The notes: generated from the letters alone by a model not told the origin. Positions 1 through 6,724 are shown, counted from the first letter of the stretch. The stretch is DNA of 7,672 nt from JBLYYQ01 sp048550035 (GCA_048550035.1 JBLYYQ010000117.1:1-7672); one strand, 5' to 3'. Translations and numbers: made by a program.

Positions 1-849
1 ACCAGAGAATATCGTTTCATACTGATATATTTTCTCATCATCATCAGATGTAACCCGTTCATGAATAGCTTTTTCTGTTCCATTGAAGCCACCAACAAGT
101 GCAACATTATTATGTAGCCGGAATGATTTTTTCCGCGCAGCATTATCTTCATTTTCATTACCCCATTGCCAGAGAGGTTTATAAACTCCAGCTGCAACCC
201 ATATTTCGACAAGCGCGATATCCGGATCATTTTGTACAACTGAATCAGCAGCATCAATAACATTTTGTAGATGTTCAGATCCGTTAATAGCATTTTCCCA
301 GCTAGAGCCATTAGCAGCGGAGGGCTGATCTGCGCCATATTGCGTTATGTAGATTCGCCATCCATTCTTAAGGCGAACTTCAACAGGATCACTATTATCA
401 GTTCGTCGATCTTCATATATTGTAACTAATCGAAACTTAAGTGTTGAGTCTGCTATGTCAGTGTTAACTATAACTTCAGTTTGCAATGAAGATGGATTTA
501 CAATATTAACCTTGCTTGCAGTAGTAGGATCTATTGCATCAGTGATAAGCTCCCACTGATGTTCCTTTACAGATGTTAGTGCCTTCGCTGATCCGCTGAT
601 CTCTCCTGTAAGGATGAAAGTGTAATGATTTTTGTCAATATCTGTTTCAAATTGAGTCAATTGGTTAGTTTCAGGATCAAAAGCTAATCTATTCTCTAGA
701 ACAATATCACTTCCAAGCTCCATATTGACTAGCTCAGTAGTAACTTCACTATCTACGTCAGCATGACGATCTTGCAGCGAACCTTGAGGATTTTCACCTG
801 TTGAACATGCATTAGAAAGCAACAATAAAAAAACAACGATGTATCTGAT
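1..849 (-). CDS. Exported surface protein, N-terminal part of a beta-helix protein (partial, runs off left edge)
   Basis: This is an uninterrupted reading frame of 283 codons from position 849 to the left edge, with no stop reached. Counting from the ATC at 849-847, residues 1-15 read like a lipoprotein or Sec signal: an Arg, a hydrophobic run (IVVFLLLL), then SNAC. The Cys at 15 could be lipidated, but Asn at -2 and Ser at -3 make a poor lipobox. Residues about 55-160 look like a PKD/REJ-type beta-sandwich (QWEL near 98, then alternating hydrophobics up to STLKFRLVTIYED). From about 165 the sequence matches the entry to right-handed beta-helix surface proteins: QYGAD, SSWENAING, LQNVIDAAD, VEIWVAAGVYKP (215-225), then NNVALVGGFNGTE (247-259). 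The beta-helix body would lie outside the window. No canonical start codon lies between the upstream in-frame TAA (873-871) and TTG at 825, which is inside the leader. Beta-helix assignment is by family resemblance; substrate and function are unknown. Confidence 0.78.
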   Translation of the reverse strand, partial: MRYIVVFLLLLSNACSTGENPQGSLQDRHADVDSEVTTELVNMELGSDIVLENRLAFDPETNQLTQFETDIDKNHYTFILTGEISGSAKALTSVKEHQWELITDAIDPTTASKVNIVNPSSLQTEVIVNTDIADSTLKFRLVTIYEDRRTDNSDPVEVRLKNGWRIYITQYGADQPSAANGSSWENAINGSEHLQNVIDAADSVVQNDPDIALVEIWVAAGVYKPLWQWGNENEDNAARKKSFRLHNNVALVGGFNGTEKAIHERVTSDDDEKIYQYETIFSG

Positions 850-856
850 AAACCTA

Positions 857-862
857 TCTCCT
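857..862 (-). promoter_or_regulatory. Shine-Dalgarno AGGAGA upstream of an ATC start
   Basis: On the minus strand AGGAGA is followed by seven bases and then ATC at 849-847, exactly where a start codon is expected. The codons after it encode a signal peptide. The site decides the start of the left-hand gene even though the codon is non-canonical. Confidence 0.6.
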
Positions 863-885
863 AACCCAGATTATTCCCTCTCATA

Positions 886-914
886 TTTATAAGACTTTTA
901 GCAGTAGAAGTCAA
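886..914 (-). promoter_or_regulatory. Sigma-70-type promoter for the left-hand surface protein gene
   Basis: On the minus strand TTGACT (914-909) and TATAAA (891-886) each match the consensus hexamers at five of six bases and are separated by exactly 17 bases. Transcription would begin near 879, giving a leader of about 30 bases that contains the AGGAGA site before the ATC start. This is the clearest promoter in the window. Confidence 0.7.
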
Positions 915-1010
915 AAGGGTCAGGACTGGCAAAAGAATCTATTTCATATTTTATTATCATATTAGATTGCGTAGATGCTTGTATCATAATTGAGAAAAGT
1001 TTGTTAGCAT

Positions 1011-1052
1011 ATGGATAACAATTTCAAAATTCAAAATATCGAATATGAGTAA
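1011..1052 (+). other. 13-codon ORF overlapping the ispG start (leader peptide or displaced IspG N-terminus)
   Basis: ATG at 1011 opens a 13-codon frame (MDNNFKIQNIEYE) ending in TAA at 1050-1052, eight bases past the first base of the ispG ATG at 1045. A weak purine-rich GAGAAAAG lies 11 bases upstream (992-999), while the ispG ATG itself has no visible SD. The peptide resembles the variable N-terminus of IspG proteins, which normally run into an RRK(S/T) stretch just before the VGNV motif. It could be a translational-coupling leader, or the remains of the original IspG start separated by a small deletion. I cannot tell these apart from one sequence. Confidence 0.4.
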
Positions 1053-2085
1053 ACAAATTCATGTAGGGAATGTTGCGGTAGGGGGCGGAGCGCTAGTTTC
1101 TGTCCAATCGATGACAAATAGCAAGACCTCTGATGTTAAAGCTACAGTTGATCAGATTCAAAAGCTGGCAAATGCTGGCTGTGATATTGTTAGGGTTGGT
1201 ATTGTTGATACAGAGTCGGCAACTGCAATTAGTAAAATCAAAGATGAGATAAATGTTCCACTTGTGGGTGATATTCATTTTGATTACAAACTAGCCTTAC
1301 TTAGTATTGAGCATGGTATTGATGGGCTCCGAATTAATCCTGGTAATGTAGGAGCAAGGTGGAAGATTAAGGAGATTGCAAAGCTAGCATTGAGCAACAA
1401 GATTCCGATTAGAGTTGGAGTCAATAGTGGGTCAATTGAAAAGGAGTTACTTAAGAAATATAATGGTCCCACGGTTGAGGCGATGGTTGAGTCAGCCTTA
1501 AGAAATGTTAGGATCCTAGAGGAGTTCAATTTTGATTTAATCAAAATAAGTGTTAAATCTTCCTCAGTCAGTAATACGGTGAAGGCCTACAGAGAGCTAG
1601 CCACAAAGAGTGATTATCCACTTCACTTAGGTGTAACAGAGGCAGGTCCAAAGTCGAGTGGCACAATAAAATCTGCAATAGCAATCGGAGCACTTTTATT
1701 AGATGGAATCGGTGACACTATCAGGGTGTCTCTGACAGCAGATCCTATTGAGGAGCCAAAAGTTGCCTTGGATATCCTACGATACATTGGATATCGTGCC
1801 TCGGGAGCAGAGTTAATTTCATGTCCGACATGTGCTAGAAGTGAGTCAGATGTAATTGGTATTGTAAATGAGTTAGAGGATGAGATAAAAGATATTCAAG
1901 ATAAAGTTACGATAGCAGTTATGGGATGTGAGGTTAATGGTCCTGGTGAAGCAAAAGAGGCAGATATTGGGATTGCAGGTACAAAAAATGGTGCAGTTAT
2001 TTTTAAAAATGGTACGATTATTCGACATGTCGAAAAAGATAAAATCAAAAGTGCGATACTAGACGAGGTTAGAAACTTAAAGTGA
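1045..2085 (+). CDS. ispG: 4-hydroxy-3-methylbut-2-en-1-yl diphosphate synthase (IspG/GcpE)
   Basis: IspG is a cytosolic [4Fe-4S] enzyme of the MEP pathway that reductively converts MEcPP to HMBPP. The 346-residue protein carries the TIM-barrel part from the start: VGNV (7-10), VSVQSMTN (18-25), DIVRVG (47-52), VPLVGDIHFDY (71-81), LRINPGN (95-101), RVGVNSGS (123-130), LHLGVTEAG (193-201) and GIGDTIRVSL (221-230). The C-terminal domain holds the cluster ligands: Cys260 and Cys263 in SCPTCAR, Cys295 in MGCEVNGPGE, and Glu302. These keep the spacing of E. coli Cys270, Cys273, Cys305 and Glu312. The protein is shorter than E. coli IspG (372 aa). It lacks a long C-terminal tail, and its N-terminus begins where the usual Arg-Arg-Lys stretch should be. 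The ATG at 1045 has no SD and is overlapped by a 13-codon ORF in another frame. It is first in a compact gene run, 16 bases before the purD ATG. Confidence 0.96.
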   Translation: MSKQIHVGNVAVGGGALVSVQSMTNSKTSDVKATVDQIQKLANAGCDIVRVGIVDTESATAISKIKDEINVPLVGDIHFDYKLALLSIEHGIDGLRINPGNVGARWKIKEIAKLALSNKIPIRVGVNSGSIEKELLKKYNGPTVEAMVESALRNVRILEEFNFDLIKISVKSSSVSNTVKAYRELATKSDYPLHLGVTEAGPKSSGTIKSAIAIGALLLDGIGDTIRVSLTADPIEEPKVALDILRYIGYRASGAELISCPTCARSESDVIGIVNELEDEIKDIQDKVTIAVMGCEVNGPGEAKEADIGIAGTKNGAVIFKNGTIIRHVEKDKIKSAILDEVRNLK

Positions 2086-2093
2086 TATTAAAC

Positions 2094-2100
2094 AGGAGGT
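2094..2100 (+). promoter_or_regulatory. Strong SD AGGAGGT in front of purD
   Basis: This near-perfect anti-SD match ends one base before the ATG at 2102. AGGAGG has only two bases to that ATG, which is too close for efficient initiation. It has five bases to the next in-frame codon, TTG at 2105, which is more usual. The site therefore argues for TTG 2105 as the real purD start, two adjacent candidates one codon apart. Confidence 0.75.
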
Positions 2101-2101
2101 A

Positions 2102-3400
2102 ATGTTGAGTTCGAAAATCAATATTCTACTGATAGGCGAGGGTGGTCGTGAGGCTGCACTTGCATGGAAGATTGCTCAAAGTCCAATGCTTGGTAAACTC
2201 TTTATTGCCAAAGGTAATGGTGGTACATCAAAATATGGAACAAACATCGAAATTGACTCATCAGATATTGACTCATTAATTGAGTTTGCAAAGGAGCGAA
2301 GCATTGATTTAACTGTAGTTGGTCCTGAGGCACCACTAGTTGCTGGGATTGTAGATCGATTTAATGATGAATCGCTGAAGATATTTGGACCATCAAAACT
2401 AGCTGCTCAGTTAGAAGGTTCAAAAGTTTTTATGAAAACTATACTTGAGAAACGATCGATTCCAACGGCTAAGTACAAGGTTGCAGAGAGAGTTGAAGAG
2501 GGGATTTCCTTTCTTGAGCTGTTTGATAATAAAGTGGTCATAAAAGCAGATGGTCTGTGTCAAGGGAAAGGTGTGATTGTCCCAAATAACAAGGAGGAGG
2601 CGATCCTTGCAATAAAGAGTATGTTAACTGATAAAAAGTTTGGAGCAGCCTCGAACCGGATTATTATAGAAGAAGCTTTGCAAGGAGAAGAAGTGTCAAT
2701 ATTAGCATTTTGTGATGGAGCTGATATACTAATGATGCCATCAGCGCAGGATCATAAAAGAATATTTGATAATGACCAAGGACCAAATACTGGGGGAATG
2801 GGTGCCTATTCACCAGCTCCTATTGTTACAAAAAATATGGAAGCGGCAATAGAAAAAAATATTATAACTAAAACTGTTGAAGCATTGCTCGATGCTGGGA
2901 TCAGCTATAAAGGTATCTTATATGTAGGGCTTATGATTACTGATGATGGAATCAAAGTGTTAGAATATAACTGTCGATTTGGTGATCCTGAGTGCCAAGC
3001 GATCATGGTGCGTCTTGAAAGTGATATTATTCCGATACTACTTGCCACAGTTGATGGGCAGTTAAAAAGTAGCAAGATTCAATGGAGCGATGACTCATCA
3101 GTAACAGTTGTAGTCTCATCGGCAGGCTACCCAGGTGGTTACGAAACAGGTAAGCTTATAAGTGGGATTGAGAACTACAATAACAGACCGAATATCAATC
3201 TTTTTGTTGCAGGGGCAAATGAGGATAAAACTGGAAATTTGGTTACGACAGGTGGGCGTGTATTAAGCTTAACTGCAGTCGGACCTACAATCAAGGATGC
3301 CATTGCGACTGTCTATAAAGAAATTGACTCACTAAGATTTGATGGTGCGTTTTATAGAAAAGATATTGGGTGGCGTGCTCTTAACCAGAAGAAACTTTAA
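2102..3400 (+). CDS. purD: Phosphoribosylamine--glycine ligase (GARS)
   Basis: PurD joins 5-phosphoribosylamine and glycine with ATP to form GAR, the second step of purine synthesis. The 432-residue length matches the monofunctional enzyme (E. coli 429). The N domain has GEGGREAALAWK (12-23) and GPEAPLVAG (74-82). The ATP-grasp domain has GPSKLAAQLEGSKVFMK (96-112), KADGLCQGKGV (148-158), EEALQGEE (190-197), QDHKR (216-220), GPNTGGMGAYSP (227-238) and the metal-binding segment EYNCRFGDPE (288-297, Glu288 and Asn290). The C domain has SAGYPGGYETG (340-350), VTTGGR (381-386) and YRKDIGWRAL (418-427). The normally near-invariant GGREHAL motif reads GGREAAL, with Ala18 in place of His. PGN(A/G)GT reads KGNGGT, with Lys37 in place of Pro. 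The rest looks intact, so I expect an active enzyme. Start is ATG 2102, or TTG 2105 by SD spacing. The stop is followed after six bases by the next gene. Confidence 0.96.
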   Translation: MLSSKINILLIGEGGREAALAWKIAQSPMLGKLFIAKGNGGTSKYGTNIEIDSSDIDSLIEFAKERSIDLTVVGPEAPLVAGIVDRFNDESLKIFGPSKLAAQLEGSKVFMKTILEKRSIPTAKYKVAERVEEGISFLELFDNKVVIKADGLCQGKGVIVPNNKEEAILAIKSMLTDKKFGAASNRIIIEEALQGEEVSILAFCDGADILMMPSAQDHKRIFDNDQGPNTGGMGAYSPAPIVTKNMEAAIEKNIITKTVEALLDAGISYKGILYVGLMITDDGIKVLEYNCRFGDPECQAIMVRLESDIIPILLATVDGQLKSSKIQWSDDSSVTVVVSSAGYPGGYETGKLISGIENYNNRPNINLFVAGANEDKTGNLVTTGGRVLSLTAVGPTIKDAIATVYKEIDSLRFDGAFYRKDIGWRALNQKKL

Positions 3401-3406
3401 AGCAAT

Positions 3407-4936
3407 TTGCGTCTATTTCAATTACTAATTATAATAGTGGCTATTGCCACAGCGCTTGTATCGTGCGATAAGAATCTTCCTGCTAGCGATCAATTGGTGA
3501 TAGGTCTGGATGTTGCACCTAAAAGATTAGATCCACGCCACTCGCTAGATGCAATATCATCTAAAATTAGTGATCTGGTTTTTGATGGACTTCTTGTCCG
3601 CGATAAGAATTCTAAGCTGGTAGCTGGGCTTGCGAAATCGTGGGTGATGCTATCTGCAACTGAATATCGATTTCAGCTGCGTGAAAATGTCCTATTTCAT
3701 GATCTACAAGAGTTTACAGCTGCTGATGTTGTTTTTACCTATAACTTTATCTTAGATGAAAAGAATGGATCACCATTGAAGGGTCAGTTTGAATTAATCA
3801 AAGAGGTTCGAGCTATTGGCAAGTATATTGTGGAGTTTGAACTCGATCGCCCATACACACCTTTTTTAACTTTGCTAACATTTCCTATTGTATCAAAAAG
3901 GAGTGACAACACTTTAGAGAGTACGAACCTTATAGGGACTGGTCCATTTGTTTTCATCACAAATGAGAATAATAGAATCTTTCACTTTAAACGAAATGAT
4001 AACTATTTCAATGGTCGACCGACAGTAGAAAAATTGGCGCTAAAAATTATTCAAGATGAGACTGTTCGAGTATTAGAGTTAGAAAGTGGTCAAGTCGATA
4101 TTATTCTAAATCCTATTACACCTGATCTGCTTCCTCGTCTATCAAAGAATAGAATGCTCACCATTGCTAAAACTGCAGGAACCAATTACACTTATATTGG
4201 TCTGAATTTAGATGATCCAATATTGAAAAATATTAAAGTTCGGGAAGCTATTGCGCATGCGATTGATAGAGACTCAATTATTAAATATATTTTAAAGGGA
4301 CTAGCCATAGAAACTGATGGGTTGCTAAGGGCTGATGATCCATTTTTTTGCCCAGAGCTGAAGTCATTTGATTACGATCTATCTAAGGCAAAAAAACTTT
4401 TAGATGAAGCCGGCTACAGAGATCCAGATGGCGATGGTCCTGCTATTCGATTTAAATTGGAGTTTGCAACATCTCAAAATGAATTGCGTAAAAAAATTAT
4501 TGAAGTATTACAGTATCAGTTAAATAAGGTCGGGATCGAAATTGTTATACGAAGTTATGAGTGGGGGATATTTTTTGAAAATATAAAAAATGGTGACTTT
4601 CAACTCTATTCTTTAACTTGGGTTGGGATTAAAGATCCAGATATTTTCTATAAAATTTTTCACTCTACTTCCAAGCCACCATTTGGTTCTAATAGGAATC
4701 GCTATAGCAATAAAGATGTTGACAAGCTTCTAGAGGATGGCAGATCTGCAAAGAGTGCCAACCGCAAAGCAATCTATGATAAGATTCAGAAAATTATTGC
4801 AGAGGAGCTACCTTATATCTCATTATGGCATGGGGTTAATATTGCCGTTAGTAATAATAAAAGAGTTGAAAATTTTTTTCTTACCGCCGATGAGAGGTTT
4901 AAGTTTGTTGGCGAAACAAAACTTAAAGTACATTAG
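3407..4936 (+). CDS. Peptide-type ABC transporter substrate-binding lipoprotein (SBP family 5)
   Basis: This is the extracytoplasmic binding protein of a DppA/OppA-class importer, 509 residues. The TTG start gives a clear lipoprotein signal: MRLFQ, a hydrophobic run, and lipobox LVSC with the lipidated Cys at 20. An in-frame TAA (the purD stop) nine bases upstream excludes any longer protein, and a later start would destroy the signal. The mature part is typical of family 5: LDPRHSLDAI (41-50), VFDGLLVRD, AKSWV (76-80), FHDLQEFTAADVVFTYNFILD (97-117), GTGPF (177-181), YTYIGLNL (261-268), VREAIAHAIDRDSII (278-292), DEAGYRDPDGDGP (333-345), TWVGIKDPD (404-412) and NRYSNKDVDKLLE (431-443). No good SD is visible, so translation may depend on coupling to purD, six bases away. 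The ligand cannot be read from the sequence: peptides are the default, but nickel, heme or sugar substrates occur in the family. Confidence 0.93.
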   Translation: MRLFQLLIIIVAIATALVSCDKNLPASDQLVIGLDVAPKRLDPRHSLDAISSKISDLVFDGLLVRDKNSKLVAGLAKSWVMLSATEYRFQLRENVLFHDLQEFTAADVVFTYNFILDEKNGSPLKGQFELIKEVRAIGKYIVEFELDRPYTPFLTLLTFPIVSKRSDNTLESTNLIGTGPFVFITNENNRIFHFKRNDNYFNGRPTVEKLALKIIQDETVRVLELESGQVDIILNPITPDLLPRLSKNRMLTIAKTAGTNYTYIGLNLDDPILKNIKVREAIAHAIDRDSIIKYILKGLAIETDGLLRADDPFFCPELKSFDYDLSKAKKLLDEAGYRDPDGDGPAIRFKLEFATSQNELRKKIIEVLQYQLNKVGIEIVIRSYEWGIFFENIKNGDFQLYSLTWVGIKDPDIFYKIFHSTSKPPFGSNRNRYSNKDVDKLLEDGRSAKSANRKAIYDKIQKIIAEELPYISLWHGVNIAVSNNKRVENFFLTADERFKFVGETKLKVH

Positions 4937-4946
4937 TTAAGCTGCT

Positions 4947-5873
4947 ATGAATAGAACATTTTTGATTCGACGAGTATGGCAAACAGTAATTACTGCTTTT
5001 GGAGTATGCACGATTGTCTTTCTACTGACGCATCTAACTCCGGGTGATCCTGTAACCATAATGTTAGGCGAGCATGCTTCGTTTGCTAATCAAAAGATAA
5101 TGCGAGAGGCCCTTGGATTAGATGAGCCACTTATTACTCAATATTTTAATTTCTTATATGGAGTAGTGTCGCTCGATTTTGGAAATAGCATCCAGACTAA
5201 CGAACCTGTCCGAACATTGATAGTGGATGCTTATCCCTTTACAGCAGGGCTAGCGGTTGTTGCAATGCTCATTGCAATAATTATTGCGATCCCTGCTGGA
5301 GTCCTCGCTGCTTACTACAAAGATAGTCTTATTGATAACTCTTTAATGGTGGGATCATTACTTGGTGTTTCTATGCCATCTTTCTGGTTAGGTCCGCTGC
5401 TGATAATACTATTTGCCATTGAACTACAACTATTACCTGTATCTGGCGCGAATAGTTTGAGCGGTATAGTATTGCCATCCATTACATTAGGAACAGCAAT
5501 GGCGGCTATTTTATCACGGCTCACACGTGCATCTATGATTGAAGCGCTAAATGAAGATTATATCACTACTGCTAGAGCGAAAGGGGTCAGAAAGATTACG
5601 GTCTTGTTTAAACATGCGCTTGCTAATTCTATTATACCTGTAGTGACCGTTGCTGGATTGCAATTTGGTGCGTTGCTGACAGGTGCAATCATCACAGAAA
5701 CAATATTTGCTTGGCCTGGGTTAGGGAGCCTTACCGTAAACGCAATCATGGCACGGGACTATCCTTTAATACAAGGAGTGGTTCTAGCTCTTGCACTTAG
5801 CTATACCATCGTTAATTTATTAGTTGATCTTACTTACAAACTATTAGATCCAAGAGTTCAACTTGAGGAGTAA
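4947..5873 (+). CDS. dppB: ABC transporter permease, DppB/OppB type
   Basis: This is the first inner-membrane permease of the importer, 308 residues, the usual length for DppB. The N-terminal signature FLIRRVWQTVITAFGVCTIVFLLTHLTPGDPV is complete (TM1 about 9-30, GDPV at 33-36). Further membrane segments are predicted near 98-121, 135-157, 172-192, 231-250 and 277-299. MPSFWLGPLL lies at 143-152. The cytoplasmic EAA loop that docks the ATPase is DYITTARAKGVRKITVLFKHALANSIIPV (204-232). ETIFAWPGLG (251-260), RDYPLIQG (270-277) and the terminal DLTYKLLDPRV (294-304) are family hallmarks. The ATG lies ten bases after the binding-protein stop without a convincing SD. The 3' end carries GAGGAG (5865-5870), which serves as the SD for the next gene. 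Dpp versus Opp versus Nik substrate class cannot be decided. Confidence 0.93.
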   Translation: MNRTFLIRRVWQTVITAFGVCTIVFLLTHLTPGDPVTIMLGEHASFANQKIMREALGLDEPLITQYFNFLYGVVSLDFGNSIQTNEPVRTLIVDAYPFTAGLAVVAMLIAIIIAIPAGVLAAYYKDSLIDNSLMVGSLLGVSMPSFWLGPLLIILFAIELQLLPVSGANSLSGIVLPSITLGTAMAAILSRLTRASMIEALNEDYITTARAKGVRKITVLFKHALANSIIPVVTVAGLQFGALLTGAIITETIFAWPGLGSLTVNAIMARDYPLIQGVVLALALSYTIVNLLVDLTYKLLDPRVQLEE

Positions 5874-5902
5874 TGTGATCAGATTATTCGGTATATAAAT
5901 TG
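5865..5902 (+). promoter_or_regulatory. Translation start region of dppC: SD, ATG followed by TGA, and downstream TTG
   Basis: GAGGAG (5865-5870) sits just before the dppB stop TAA (5871-5873). That stop overlaps an ATG (5873-5875) in the dppC frame, the classic TAATG coupling arrangement. The next codon is TGA (5876-5878), so translation from this ATG would stop at once. The frame is then open (SDYSVYK) to TTG at 5900, the first usable dppC start, which has no SD. A GTG at 5875, four bases from the SD, opens a seven-codon frame (MIRLFGI) ending in TAA at 5896-5898, one base before the TTG. It could deliver ribosomes to TTG 5900 by re-initiation. Confidence 0.6.
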
Positions 5903-6724
5903 AGAATATCATTTTCATTTAAGATAGGAATTGGGCTTACACTCCTCTTTTTTATCAGTGCAATTTGTGCTCCACTGATTGCACCTTATACCCCTTATGA
6001 GCAAAACTTGTACGCAACATTAGCGCCACCTACCAGCTTACATATAATGGGACAAGATGGGTTAGGGCGAGATATTCTTTCTAGAATATTATATGGTTCA
6101 AAAATTTCTATTATTGTAGGATTGACTGTTGTCGCCATATCGTCAGTTGTAGGAACTATCATAGGGGTAGTATCAGCACTCGTAGGAGGAAGAGAAGATC
6201 AGATAATTATGCGAGTGACAGATATGTTTCTTTCATTCCCTGGAATACTTCTAGCAATCGCCGTGATGGCAAGCTTAGGACCTGGGCTTATAAATATTAT
6301 CATTTCATTATCAATCGTTGGGTGGACAACATTTGCAAGATTAGCTCGTTCACAGGCATTAGTAGTCAAAGAAAAAGAGTTTGTGATTGCAGCAATTGGA
6401 CTTGGTGCATCTCACGGTCAGGTTATCTTTTATCATATCATCCCGAATATACTTGCACCGATAATAGTTGAAGCATCATTTGCAGTTGCCGGTGCAATTT
6501 TAGCTGAAGCAGGACTTAGTTTCTTAGGACTCGGAGTCCAGCCGCCAGATCCATCTTGGGGCATGATGTTAGCTGAAGGACGAAAGTTTATACTTATTGC
6601 CCCGCATCTAACTATCTTTCCTGGACTAGCCATTATGTTTACAGTTATGGGGATCAACTTTTTGGGAGAAGGTCTGCGCAATATACTAGATCCTAAACGA
6701 GAATTCATTGAAAAGACTCTTTAG
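5900..6724 (+). CDS. dppC: ABC transporter permease, DppC/OppC type
   Basis: This is the second permease subunit, pairing with the DppB-type protein, 274 residues from TTG. TM1 (about 9-28) leads to the conserved CAPLIAPYTPYEQNL (23-37), then HIMGQDGLGRDILSRILYG (48-66), the family's GTDxxGRDxxSRxxxG motif with Gln for Thr. Segments near 68-94, 110-130, 132-148, 185-205 and 237-255 are hydrophobic. The EAA loop is KEKEFVIAAIGLGASHGQVIFYHIIPN (157-183). LAEAGLSFLGLGVQPPDPSWG (201-221) and NFLGEGLRNILDPK (253-266) complete the signature. The N-terminus is short, without the long cytoplasmic tail of many DppC proteins. An in-frame ATG 27 bases upstream is blocked by TGA as its second codon, so TTG is the only start supported by an open frame. 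The core is intact and probably functional. Confidence 0.92.
   Translation: MRISFSFKIGIGLTLLFFISAICAPLIAPYTPYEQNLYATLAPPTSLHIMGQDGLGRDILSRILYGSKISIIVGLTVVAISSVVGTIIGVVSALVGGREDQIIMRVTDMFLSFPGILLAIAVMASLGPGLINIIISLSIVGWTTFARLARSQALVVKEKEFVIAAIGLGASHGQVIFYHIIPNILAPIIVEASFAVAGAILAEAGLSFLGLGVQPPDPSWGMMLAEGRKFILIAPHLTIFPGLAIMFTVMGINFLGEGLRNILDPKREFIEKTL

Noticed and set aside
936..968. AATCTA/TAGATT inverted repeat and a TCATATT direct repeat in the divergent intergenic region as an operator
   Set aside because: Arms of six bases with a 21-base loop in very AT-rich DNA are expected by chance.
962..990. Possible plus-strand promoter for ispG (CATAAT at 985-990)
   Set aside because: The -10 is passable but nothing resembling a -35 lies at a proper distance; a promoter must be near here, but I cannot place it.
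1093..1544. Two minus-strand open frames opposite ispG (61 and 86 codons)
   Set aside because: They lie wholly antisense to a conserved enzyme, have no recognisable motifs or SD, and arise from the codon pattern of ispG.
4737..4940. A 67-codon plus-strand frame inside the 3' end of the binding-protein gene
   Set aside because: It is an alternate frame of conserved SBP family 5 sequence, without SD or domain.
5315..5749. Minus-strand open frames opposite dppB (69 and 63 codons)
   Set aside because: They are antisense shadows of a conserved permease with no independent support.
5876..5878. TGA as a recoded sense codon (tryptophan, glycine or selenocysteine) in dppC
   Set aside because: No other in-frame TGA occurs in the coding sequence, tryptophans use TGG, ispG ends in TGA, and DppC has no known selenoprotein form.
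6433..6708. A 91-codon minus-strand frame opposite the dppC 3' end
   Set aside because: It is an antisense shadow of the most conserved part of DppC.
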